In this document: positions 6,853-13,281 of the stretch, one piece after another | Position numbering within the stretch: position 1 is the stretch's first letter | Layout of the letters: the number at the start of each line of letters is the position of its first letter | From: Sulfurimonas sp. | GTDB taxonomy: Bacteria > Campylobacterota > Campylobacteria > Campylobacterales > Sulfurimonadaceae | Length of the DNA stretch: 13,281 nucleotides | Direction of reading: 5' to 3' | Assembly: GCA_021161305.1 (NCBI GenBank) | Contig: JAGHAW010000280.1 | Span: 1-13,281 of the forward strand | Made by a program: the position numbers and the translations under genes | Notes under the pieces: model-generated | Seen by the model: the letters and a program-made list of their open reading frames with translations, nothing else | Databases searched by the model: none | What the model was told of the DNA's origin: nothing

Positions 6853-6879
6853 TAAAGTTATTTTTTCATTAACCGATAT
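6853..6879 (+). promoter_or_regulatory. Sigma-28 (FliA) promoter of flaG
   Basis: TAAAGTTA (6853-6860), an 11-base T-rich spacer, then ACCGATAT (6872-6879) closely match the FliA consensus TAAAGTTT-N11-GCCGATAA: seven of eight bases in the -35 and six of eight in the -10, with exact spacing. It lies about 40 bases before the flaG ATG. The match fits established late-class flagellar control of flaG. The rest of the 6801-6917 gap holds the flaG ribosome site and no other recognised signal. Confidence 0.85.
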
Positions 6880-6917
6880 GCTGTCTAACAGTTATATTTT
6901 TTAACAAGGAGTGCGTC

Positions 6918-7298
6918 ATGGATGGCATAGCGAATGTTGCAAGGCAACAACAAACTCAAGTAAGTAGTATGGAAACTCAAGGAAGAGTAGCAGAGCAAGT
7001 ACACCAAATGCAGGCTCAAAAGAATGATGTAGTAAAAGAGATACAAAAAGAAGTTTCAGAAGAACCAAAAATCAATTCCAAAGAGCAGGTAGCTGATTTA
7101 GTTGACCAATTAAATAGGGCAATGGCACCTATGAATACAAATCTTAGGTTTGGTGTTGATAGAGATGATATCTTTTATGTTTCGGTAATTGAAACAGAAA
7201 CAAGTAAGATGATTAGAAGATTCCCAGCAGAACAAGCGGCCGATTTTCTTCCAAAAATGCAAGAAGTTACGGGTATATTATTTGATTCAAAGGGGTAG
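6918..7298 (+). CDS. flaG: FlaG-family flagellar protein
   Basis: FlaG proteins are small flagellar factors that in related bacteria influence filament length and are encoded among late flagellar genes. This 126-residue product has a Gln/Glu-rich, probably disordered or coiled N-terminal half (about 1-60). The conserved FlaG domain follows at about 60-126, with LRFGVDRDDIFYVSVIETE (76-94) and IRRFPAEQAADFLP (99-112). AAGGAG lies about six bases before the ATG. Transcription is likely from the sigma-28 promoter directly upstream, so expression should follow flagellar assembly. No other flagellar gene is in the window, so it is a stand-alone regulon member between a transporter and argG. Confidence 0.92.
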   Translation: MDGIANVARQQQTQVSSMETQGRVAEQVHQMQAQKNDVVKEIQKEVSEEPKINSKEQVADLVDQLNRAMAPMNTNLRFGVDRDDIFYVSVIETETSKMIRRFPAEQAADFLPKMQEVTGILFDSKG

Positions 7299-7312
7299 AT
7301 AGAAGCCCTTTT
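7289..7312 (+). terminator. Weak hairpin at the flaG stop, possible terminator
   Basis: AAAGGG (7289-7294) can pair with CCCTTT (7306-7311) around a loop containing the flaG TAG. The stem is only six pairs and is followed by a mixed T-rich stretch rather than a clean T run, so termination would be poor. It is the best candidate for separating flaG from argG. Confidence 0.25.
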
Positions 7313-7388
7313 GAAGCACCTCTTTTCTTTCATTTACATAGATTTTCAACTATAAGCTTTTAAAATAAGCGGATTCTCACATCTTTTT

Positions 7389-7397
7389 TGATATAAT
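7389..7397 (+). promoter_or_regulatory. Extended -10 promoter of argG
   Basis: TGATATAAT is a perfect extended -10 (TGnTATAAT) preceded by a T-rich run and with no evident -35, the form common for vegetative promoters in Campylobacterota. The hexamer lies about 36 bases before the argG ATG, and AAGG at 7421-7424 is the ribosome site, eight bases from the start. No other promoter was seen before the six genes that follow, so it may drive the whole rightward set. No ARG-box-like operator was recognised. Confidence 0.75.
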
Positions 7398-7432
7398 CGC
7401 GATAATTATTTCTCATATTAAAGGTTTTTCAG

Positions 7433-8650
7433 ATGAAAAAAGATGTTAAAAAAGTAGTCCTAGCCTATTCTGGCGGACTTGATACTAGTATTATTTTAAA
7501 ATGGCTGCAAGATGAGTACAAATGTGAAGTTGTAACATTTACAGCTGATTTAGGTCAAGGTGAAGAACTTGAGCCTGCTCGCAAAAAGGCACTTGAATTT
7601 GGAATCAAACCTGAAAATATTTTTATTGACGATTTAAAAGAAGAATTCGTAAAAGATTTTGTTTACCCGATGTTTAGAGCAAATGCAATCTATGAGGGAG
7701 AGTATCTTCTTGGTACTTCTATCGCTCGTCCACTCATTGCTAAACGACAAACTGAAATAGCTAAACTTACTGGTGCTGACGGTGTTAGCCATGGTGCAAC
7801 TGGTAAAGGTAACGATCAGGTTCGTTTCGAGATGGGTTATTTAGGTCAAGATTCTACACTGACTATTATCGCTCCATGGAGAGAGTGGGATCTCAACTCA
7901 AGAGAAAAACTTCTTGCATACGCTGAAGAACATGGCATTCCCATTGAAAAAAAAGGTAAAAAATCACCTTATTCTATGGATGCGAATCTACTTCATATCT
8001 CTTATGAGGGTGGAATTTTAGAAGACCCAAGTGCAGAACCGGAAGAGAGCATGTGGTTATGGTCTAACTCTCCGGAGAATGCACCTGACAAAGCTGAGTA
8101 TATTGAGATAGGTTATAAAAATGGCGATCCTATCACACTAAATAGCAAAGAATTAAGCCCTGCTACTATGCTTAAAACTCTAAATGAAATCGGTGGTAAC
8201 CATGGAATCGGTCGTGTTGATATTGTTGAAAACCGTTTTGTTGGTATGAAAGCAAGAGGATGTTATGAAACTCCAGGTGGAACTATTATGCTTAAAGCCC
8301 ACCGTGCTATGGAATCTATCACTTTAGACCGTGAAGCTGCACACCTAAAAGATGAGTTAATGCCTCGCTACGCGAAGCTAATCTATAACGGTTTTTGGTT
8401 TGCACCTGAAAGAGAGATGCTTCAAGCTGCAATTGACAAATCTCAAGAGTTTGTAGAGGGAAGTGTTCGTCTTAAACTTTACAAGGGAAGCATAATGGTT
8501 GTTGGTCGTTCATCAGAAGTATCACTTTTCAATGAGGAATACTCAACTTTTGAAGAAGATGAAGTTTATAACCAAAAAGATGCAGAAGGCTTTATAAAAC
8601 TAAATGCTCTTCGTTTCATTATTGAAGGAAAAGCGAGAAAAGCCAAATAA
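7433..8650 (+). CDS. argG: Argininosuccinate synthase ArgG
   Basis: ArgG joins citrulline and aspartate using ATP, the penultimate step of arginine synthesis. The 405-residue length is typical. The ATP pyrophosphatase loop AYSGGLDTSI is at 11-20, and the second signature GATGKGNDQVRFE is at 121-133. GCYETPGGT further on also fits the family. No truncation or substitution of a motif is seen. Its TAA shares its last base with the ATG of the next gene, indicating co-translation with the FTR/rhodanese fusion. In C. jejuni argG is next to rplI without this fusion gene, as recalled. Confidence 0.98.
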   Translation: MKKDVKKVVLAYSGGLDTSIILKWLQDEYKCEVVTFTADLGQGEELEPARKKALEFGIKPENIFIDDLKEEFVKDFVYPMFRANAIYEGEYLLGTSIARPLIAKRQTEIAKLTGADGVSHGATGKGNDQVRFEMGYLGQDSTLTIIAPWREWDLNSREKLLAYAEEHGIPIEKKGKKSPYSMDANLLHISYEGGILEDPSAEPEESMWLWSNSPENAPDKAEYIEIGYKNGDPITLNSKELSPATMLKTLNEIGGNHGIGRVDIVENRFVGMKARGCYETPGGTIMLKAHRAMESITLDREAAHLKDELMPRYAKLIYNGFWFAPEREMLQAAIDKSQEFVEGSVRLKLYKGSIMVVGRSSEVSLFNEEYSTFEEDEVYNQKDAEGFIKLNALRFIIEGKARKAK

Positions 8651-9387
8651 TGAGTATTATTAAAATCGACATGAATTCACCCGAATTCCAAAATGAGATG
8701 GAAAAAACGGTTGAATTTACAGATAAAGTCATCCAACAATTTGGATGGGAATATAATCCCCAATTAGAAGTGAATGAGGGTGTGCAGATGGGTCTTGCAA
8801 GAAACAAGATGATGTACAACAAAAGATTCTGCCCATGTTTTATGGTTGATGATAGTGGAGAAAAACCAAAAAGCGTTGATGATAGAATCTGCCCCTGTAA
8901 ACCTGCTATAGAAAAAGAGATTCCAGATTCTGGAAGTTGTCACTGTGGAATCTTCTGTACACCGGAATTTGCAGCTAATAAACGCATTGAACTTGGCATG
9001 GAAGAAGCAGTTCATATTCACTCTCGCGGATTAACAAAAGAGGAGTGTGAACAACTTGTATCTCAAGAAGAACTTGATGGTGATGAACTTCATGCACTTA
9101 TGGAAGCTAGAGAGCTTGATATGATTAACTTCAAACTTGTTGATGTTCGTGAGCATATGGAATGGCAGATGGGTCATATAAAAGGTGCTGACACTTTAGT
9201 TCCAACAAGTAGTTTCTTTCAAACTTGGGATGAAGTTAACCTTGAAAAAGATGAAAATATAATCCTTTACTGTCATGTAGGTAGTCGTTCTGCTCATGTT
9301 GCAAGAATACTCGCAGATATGGGATACTCTAAAATAGGAAACTTAACTCACGGAATCGTCTCTTATGGTGGCGAAGTTATAAGATAA
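8650..9387 (+). CDS. FTR catalytic-like [4Fe-4S] domain fused to rhodanese domain
   Basis: The 245-residue protein joins two domains. Residues about 10-125 resemble the catalytic beta chain of ferredoxin:thioredoxin reductase: CPC (61-63), CPC (81-83) and CHC (97-99). By analogy Cys61, 81, 83 and 97 would bind a [4Fe-4S] cluster, and Cys63 with Cys99 would form the redox disulfide. The second spacer is longer than the canonical eight residues (thirteen here), and Cys103 is extra. Residues about 140-245 are a rhodanese domain with LVDVREHMEWQMGHIKGA and the active loop CHVGSRS (Cys208), expected to carry a persulfide. No FTR variable chain is nearby. It may pass electrons to a disulfide or persulfide substrate, or act in sulfur transfer; the true reaction is unknown. 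It overlaps argG by one base and precedes rplI by 20. Confidence 0.88.
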   Translation: MSIIKIDMNSPEFQNEMEKTVEFTDKVIQQFGWEYNPQLEVNEGVQMGLARNKMMYNKRFCPCFMVDDSGEKPKSVDDRICPCKPAIEKEIPDSGSCHCGIFCTPEFAANKRIELGMEEAVHIHSRGLTKEECEQLVSQEELDGDELHALMEARELDMINFKLVDVREHMEWQMGHIKGADTLVPTSSFFQTWDEVNLEKDENIILYCHVGSRSAHVARILADMGYSKIGNLTHGIVSYGGEVIR

Positions 9388-9407
9388 TTAAAAACTAGGA
9401 AAAAGAA

Positions 9408-9854
9408 ATGAAAGTATTACTAATAAAAGATGTAAAAAGTTTAGGGAAAAAAGGCGAAGTGAAAGAGGTAAAAGACGGTTATGGAAAAAACTTTCTAATC
9501 GGTAAAGGTTTTGCAAGACATGCAACTCCAGAGATTTTAGCTCAACACGCATCAGATGAACTTATAGTTGCAAAAAATCTTGAAAAAGAAGTAAAAGTTC
9601 TTAAACAAGTAGCTGCAATGCTTGACCAAGCTGAAATTATTATCACTAAAAAACTTGGTCAAAACGGTCATCTTTTTGGTTCTGTTACAAAAGAAGAAGT
9701 TGCTTTGGCACTTGAAGAACAATATAATATTAAAATAGACAAAAAACATATCAATGAAAAAAATGCTATTAAAACAGTTGGTGAACATGATTTAGACTTT
9801 AAACTAGGTCACGGTCTTCATGCAACACTTCATGTGGATGTTCAAGGAGAATAG
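9408..9854 (+). CDS. rplI: 50S ribosomal protein L9
   Basis: L9 binds 23S rRNA near the L1 stalk and affects frame maintenance. The 148 residues match the family length. The N-terminal RNA-binding domain is textbook: KVLLIKDVKSLGKKGEVKEV then GYGKNFLIGKGFA, the L9 signature. A connecting helix leads to the C-terminal domain, including NGHLFGSVTKEE. The ribosome site AGGA lies seven bases before the ATG. It opens the rplI-hslV-hslU-era block that is also contiguous in H. pylori. Confidence 0.98.
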   Translation: MKVLLIKDVKSLGKKGEVKEVKDGYGKNFLIGKGFARHATPEILAQHASDELIVAKNLEKEVKVLKQVAAMLDQAEIIITKKLGQNGHLFGSVTKEEVALALEEQYNIKIDKKHINEKNAIKTVGEHDLDFKLGHGLHATLHVDVQGE

Positions 9855-9861
9855 ATAAATA

Positions 9862-10407
9862 ATGTTTGATGCTACTACAATACTTGCTTATAAAGGCAGA
9901 GAGAAGGCTGTAATCGGTGGAGATGGACAGGTTACTTTTGGAGACTCAGTCCTTAAAGGCAATGCAACTAAAATCCGTACACTTCACAAAGGTAAGATTT
10001 TAGCTGGATTTGCTGGAAGTACAGCCGATGCTTTTAATCTTTTTGATATGTTTGAAGAGTTTTTAGAAGATAAGAAAGGTGATATTTTAAAATCAGTTAT
10101 TGAATTTTCTAAGGCTTGGAGAAAGGATAAAGTTCTTCGTCGTCTTGAAGCTATGATGATTGTTTTAAATAATGAACATATTTTTATACTTACCGGAAAT
10201 GGCGATGTGGTTGAACCCGAAGATGGAGAGATTGCTTCCATTGGAAGTGGTGGAAACTTTGCTATCTCAGCAGCAAGAGCTTTAAAAAAACATGCCACAA
10301 ATATGGATGAAGAAGAACTTGTAAAAGAGTCCCTTAGCATTGCGGCAGATTTATGTATTTATACAAATCATAATATCAAAACTCTTACTCTTGAGGATAG
10401 CAAATAA
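9862..10407 (+). CDS. hslV: ATP-dependent protease peptidase subunit HslV (ClpQ)
   Basis: HslV forms the proteolytic double ring of the HslUV proteasome-like protease. The N-terminus reads MFDATTILAYKG. Aligning on GGDGQVTFG, Thr5 corresponds to the catalytic Thr1 of E. coli HslV, and Lys37 then falls exactly on the essential Lys33. Other landmarks are AGFAGSTADAF (48-58), the EAMMIVLN segment (96-103) and SIGSGGNFA (127-135). Four residues (MFDA) precede the active threonine and must be removed, as in the very similar H. pylori start. AAGGAG at 9844-9849, 12 bases before the ATG, overlaps the end of rplI. The TAA shares its last base with the hslU start, so subunit and ATPase are translationally coupled. 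Confidence 0.97.
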   Translation: MFDATTILAYKGREKAVIGGDGQVTFGDSVLKGNATKIRTLHKGKILAGFAGSTADAFNLFDMFEEFLEDKKGDILKSVIEFSKAWRKDKVLRRLEAMMIVLNNEHIFILTGNGDVVEPEDGEIASIGSGGNFAISAARALKKHATNMDEEELVKESLSIAADLCIYTNHNIKTLTLEDSK

Positions 10408-11735
10408 TGAACTTAACACCTAAAGAGATAGTAAAATATCTGGATAAATATGTAATCTCTCAAAAAGATGCTAAAAAAACCATAGCTTTGGCTCTTAGAA
10501 CCAGATATAGAAGGATGCAACTAAGCCTTGAACTTCAAGATGAGATAATGCCAAAAAATATATTAATGATAGGCTCTACAGGTGTTGGTAAAACTGAGAT
10601 TTCTCGTCGCTTGGCAAAGATGATGAAAGTTCCTTTTATCAAGGTAGAAGCTTCCAAATATACTGAAGTCGGTTTTGTTGGTAGAGATGTGGAATCTATG
10701 ATTAGAGATTTAGCTATAAACTCTATAAGCATAGTAAAAACTGAAAAAGAAGAGCAAAACAAAGAAAAAATTGAAAACTATGTTATTAATAAAATCGTTG
10801 AAAAGCTTCTTCCACCTCTCCCAGAATCAGCAAGTGAGTCTAAAAAAGATGATTACCAAAGACTTCTTAGTGCTATGGAAAAGAAAGTTATAAATGGCGA
10901 GATGGATGATAAAACAATCGAACTTGAATTTGATAAGGTTCACTTAGAGTTCGCAGATACAAATCTTCCACCAGAAATGGCAAAAGTTCAAGAGTCTTTT
11001 TCTAAAATTTTTGAGACAATGAACAAAGAAGACAATAAAAAAGAAGTAACTGTTAAAGATGCAAAATCTTTACTAAAGCTTGAAGCAAGTAACAAACTTC
11101 TTGATATGACAAATATACATACCGAAGCACTAAGAAGAGCAGAAAATGGTGGCATTATCTTTTTAGACGAAATAGACAAAATCGCTATAAGTGCAAAAAG
11201 CCAAGGAAGAAATGATCCAAGCAAAGAGGGAGTACAACGCGATTTACTGCCTATAGTTGAAGGTAGCAGTGTTACTACAAAATATGGTGTTATTAATACA
11301 GATCATATTCTCTTTATAGCTGCAGGTGCATTTCATCTAACTAAGCCAAGTGATTTAATTCCTGAACTTCAAGGTAGATTTCCTCTAAGAGTTGAACTTG
11401 AATCTTTAACAGAAGATACACTATACCAAATTCTTACACAGACTGAAAACTCTCTACTTAAGCAATATAAAGCACTATTAAGTATTGAAGATGTAAAACT
11501 GATTTTTGAAGATGAAGCCATTCATGCAATAGCAAAACTTTCTCACAAAGCAAATGAGATAACAGAAGATATAGGTGCTAGAAGATTACATACAGTTTTA
11601 GAAAGAGTTTTAGAAGAGATTAGTTTTAGTGCTGATGAACATTCAGGCGAAGAGTTTACAATAACTTCTGAGCTTGTACACGAAAAACTTGATATGGTTG
11701 TTGAAGATGATGACTTATCAAGATATATCTTATAA
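10407..11735 (+). CDS. hslU: HslU (ClpY) ATPase subunit of the HslUV protease
   Basis: HslU is the AAA+ unfoldase that feeds substrates to HslV. In 442 residues it shows Walker A GSTGVGKT (56-63), the pore loop GFVG (89-92; E. coli has GYVG), an intermediate I domain (about 105-235) rich in charged residues, Walker B IIFLDEID (250-257), the arginine-bearing QGRFP (322-326) and sensor-2 GARR (390-393). It ends DDLSRYIL, the C-terminal tail that inserts into HslV to activate it. GAGGA about ten bases before the ATG lies within hslV. The Phe pore residue is aromatic and probably functional; the H. pylori protein has the same loop as recalled. Confidence 0.98.
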   Translation: MNLTPKEIVKYLDKYVISQKDAKKTIALALRTRYRRMQLSLELQDEIMPKNILMIGSTGVGKTEISRRLAKMMKVPFIKVEASKYTEVGFVGRDVESMIRDLAINSISIVKTEKEEQNKEKIENYVINKIVEKLLPPLPESASESKKDDYQRLLSAMEKKVINGEMDDKTIELEFDKVHLEFADTNLPPEMAKVQESFSKIFETMNKEDNKKEVTVKDAKSLLKLEASNKLLDMTNIHTEALRRAENGGIIFLDEIDKIAISAKSQGRNDPSKEGVQRDLLPIVEGSSVTTKYGVINTDHILFIAAGAFHLTKPSDLIPELQGRFPLRVELESLTEDTLYQILTQTENSLLKQYKALLSIEDVKLIFEDEAIHAIAKLSHKANEITEDIGARRLHTVLERVLEEISFSADEHSGEEFTITSELVHEKLDMVVEDDDLSRYIL

Positions 11736-11747
11736 AAGGCAATACAA

Positions 11748-12626
11748 ATGACTAAAGCTGGTTTTGTATCTTTAATAGGTCGTCCCAACGCGGGGAAAAG
11801 TACACTAATGAACTCACTTTTAGGTGAGAATATCGCTATGGTTAGCCAAAAAGCAAATGCAACAAGAAGACGCTCTAATGCTATAGTGATGTATGAAGAT
11901 ACTCAAATCATCTTTGTTGACACTCCCGGTCTTCATGAGAGAGAAAAAGTTTTAAACCAATATATGCTTGATGAAGCGCTCAAAGCTATGGGTGATTGTG
12001 ATTTGATTGTTTATCTTGCTCCAGTTACTGACAGTGTTGAACATTATGAAAAGTTTTTAAAACTAAACAACGACAGAGTTAAACATATCATTGTTCTTAG
12101 TAAAATTGACCAAGTAAAACAAGATAAACTTTTTAAAAGAATTGCCTCATACAATCAATTTGCAGAGCATTTTGAAGCACTTATTCCTGTTGCGATTCCT
12201 AAAAAAGTTGGGCATGAAGATCTTCTAAAAGTTATCTCAAACAACCTTCCCCAATCACCATTTCTATACGACCCACAAGATTTAACAAGCGAACTGGTTC
12301 GTGATATATATGCCGGTTTTATCAGAGAGGGTATTTTTGAAAATGTAAGCGATGAAATACCTTATGAATCAGATGTAATTATTGACTCTATTGAAGAAGA
12401 TAAGGGATTGGATAAAATTTATGCAACTATCATTATAGAAAAAGAGTCCCAAAAAGGTATTATCATCGGTAAAGGTGGAGAATCAATTAAAAGAATTGGT
12501 AAATCTGCAAGAGAAAAGATAGAGAGACTAAGTGGACAAAAAGCATATCTAAACCTGCAAGTAAGCGTAAAAAAAGGTTGGACTAAAGATAAGGCATTTT
12601 TAGAAGAGATTGGGTATAAAGCGTGA
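11748..12626 (+). CDS. era: GTPase Era, 16S rRNA maturation factor
   Basis: Era is a GTP-binding protein that binds near the 3' end of 16S rRNA and helps 30S assembly. The 292 residues contain G1 GRPNAGKST (11-19), G3 DTPG (58-61) and a C-terminal KH domain (about 200-290) with the RNA-binding GKGG loop at 241-244, followed by the family ending VKKGWTKDKAFLEEIGY. The G4 motif reads SKID (118-121) where NKxD is usual; Ser in place of Asn may weaken guanine contact but is probably tolerated. AAAAGG (11734-11739) overlaps the hslU stop, eight bases before the ATG. The TGA overlaps the GTG start of the next gene. Confidence 0.97.
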   Translation: MTKAGFVSLIGRPNAGKSTLMNSLLGENIAMVSQKANATRRRSNAIVMYEDTQIIFVDTPGLHEREKVLNQYMLDEALKAMGDCDLIVYLAPVTDSVEHYEKFLKLNNDRVKHIIVLSKIDQVKQDKLFKRIASYNQFAEHFEALIPVAIPKKVGHEDLLKVISNNLPQSPFLYDPQDLTSELVRDIYAGFIREGIFENVSDEIPYESDVIIDSIEEDKGLDKIYATIIIEKESQKGIIIGKGGESIKRIGKSAREKIERLSGQKAYLNLQVSVKKGWTKDKAFLEEIGYKA

Positions 12627-13281
12627 AAACACTCTTTTTAGTACTTATAAGCTTATCATTATGTGCTAATGAAGCTCTAACTAACTATAGGATTAGTGGT
12701 ATTGCAGAAATTGAAAAGCAGATGGATTTAAGACTTACTAAAAAAGAGTACTGGAGTGAATATCTTAAAAATATAGATACTTCTTTTGGTTATATTGAAT
12801 CATATTCATCTCTTTTAACATGCGATAAAAGAAACTCAACACTTCAACTCTACAAGCAAGATGAAAACTCTACATTCAGATTTAAAAAAGAGTACAATGC
12901 CTTTACAGGAAAAAGAGAAGGTGATAAAATTGAAGAGGGAGATCTTAAAACACCAGTAGGAATCTACAGAATTACTAAAAAAATCAAAAAACTCGACTCA
13001 TTTTATGGTCCATTGGCATTTGTTACATCATATCCAAACAGCTATGATAAGTTCAGAGGTAAAAATGGTCATGGTATCTGGATACATGGTCTTCCAACTA
13101 AGCAAATAAGGGATGAGTATACAAAAGGTTGCATAGCTATCAATAATTCCAATATAGAATGCTTGGATAAAAAAATAAATATAGAAGAAACTCTGCTAAT
13201 AATTAACGAAAAAGAAATATTAAAAAATACCTCTAAAAATATACTCTCATCTATACTTTCACAGCTATATTTATGGCGATA
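12623..13281 (+). CDS. YkuD-family L,D-carboxypeptidase/transpeptidase, Csd6/Pgp2-like (cut by window edge)
   Basis: The frame starts with GTG at 12623, overlapping the era stop as GTGA, and stays open for 219 codons to the window end. Residues 1-15 are a signal peptide (KTLFLVLISLSLCA), so the product is periplasmic. A helical region (about 18-65) precedes a YkuD domain with EGDLKTPVGIY (105-115) and GHGIWIHG (149-156). TKGC follows at 167-170, giving His155 and Cys170 as the likely catalytic pair. In most YkuD proteins the last motif is SHGC followed by IR; TKGC here departs from that. Position after era matches H. pylori HP0518 (csd6), which trims tetrapeptide stems to tripeptides and shapes the helical cell; Campylobacter Pgp2 does the same. 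By that homology a C-terminal NTF2-like domain should follow beyond the edge. Carboxypeptidase rather than transpeptidase activity is inferred from synteny. Confidence 0.85.
   Translation, partial: MKTLFLVLISLSLCANEALTNYRISGIAEIEKQMDLRLTKKEYWSEYLKNIDTSFGYIESYSSLLTCDKRNSTLQLYKQDENSTFRFKKEYNAFTGKREGDKIEEGDLKTPVGIYRITKKIKKLDSFYGPLAFVTSYPNSYDKFRGKNGHGIWIHGLPTKQIRDEYTKGCIAINNSNIECLDKKINIEETLLIINEKEILKNTSKNILSSILSQLYLWR

Noticed and set aside
9984..10340. 118-codon open frame on the minus strand
   Set aside because: Antisense to hslV, whose motifs are intact; Ser-rich shadow composition.

Overview
The window is AT-rich chromosomal DNA that looks like a member of the Campylobacterota (former Epsilonproteobacteria), probably a Sulfurimonas-like free-living relative; the genus is an inference. 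The grounds are gene order and family details. As recalled from known genomes, rplI-hslV-hslU-era followed by a YkuD-family murein peptidase matches Helicobacter pylori HP0514-HP0518, argG beside rplI matches Campylobacter jejuni, and ligA / tlyA / ribF close together also matches C. jejuni. No tRNA, rRNA, CRISPR array or complete transposon was seen.

Layout: the genes form two diverging sets. On the minus strand, read from 6800 down to 51, are an MFS transporter, ligA (NAD-dependent DNA ligase), a small outer-membrane beta-barrel protein, tlyA (rRNA 2'-O-methyltransferase), a 177-base gap, higA (antitoxin family), ribF (riboflavin kinase/FAD synthetase) and truD (tRNA pseudouridine 13 synthase). 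Most junctions are overlapping or within 15 bases. On the plus strand, from 6918, are flaG behind a near-consensus sigma-28 promoter, then argG with its own extended -10 promoter. Six tightly packed genes then run to the right edge: argG, an FTR-like/rhodanese fusion, rplI, hslV, hslU and era, plus the start of a csd6/pgp2-like L,D-carboxypeptidase.

The least ordinary region is the gap between tlyA and higA (2207-2383). It holds two REP-like palindromes facing each other with CGAG feet at the outer edges. Between them and higA lies a short reading frame that matches the conserved C-terminus of HigB toxins. The simplest reading is that a higBA toxin-antitoxin pair entered between tlyA and ribF, and the toxin gene was later destroyed with REP-like repeats now at the break. 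That left an orphan higA translated in line with ribF and truD.

The second notable gene is the fusion of a ferredoxin:thioredoxin reductase catalytic-type [4Fe-4S]/disulfide domain with a rhodanese domain, placed between argG and rplI. It points to thiol or sulfur-transfer chemistry in a block otherwise concerned with arginine synthesis, the ribosome, proteolysis and cell-wall shape. The remaining genes are recognisable housekeeping families with intact motifs.
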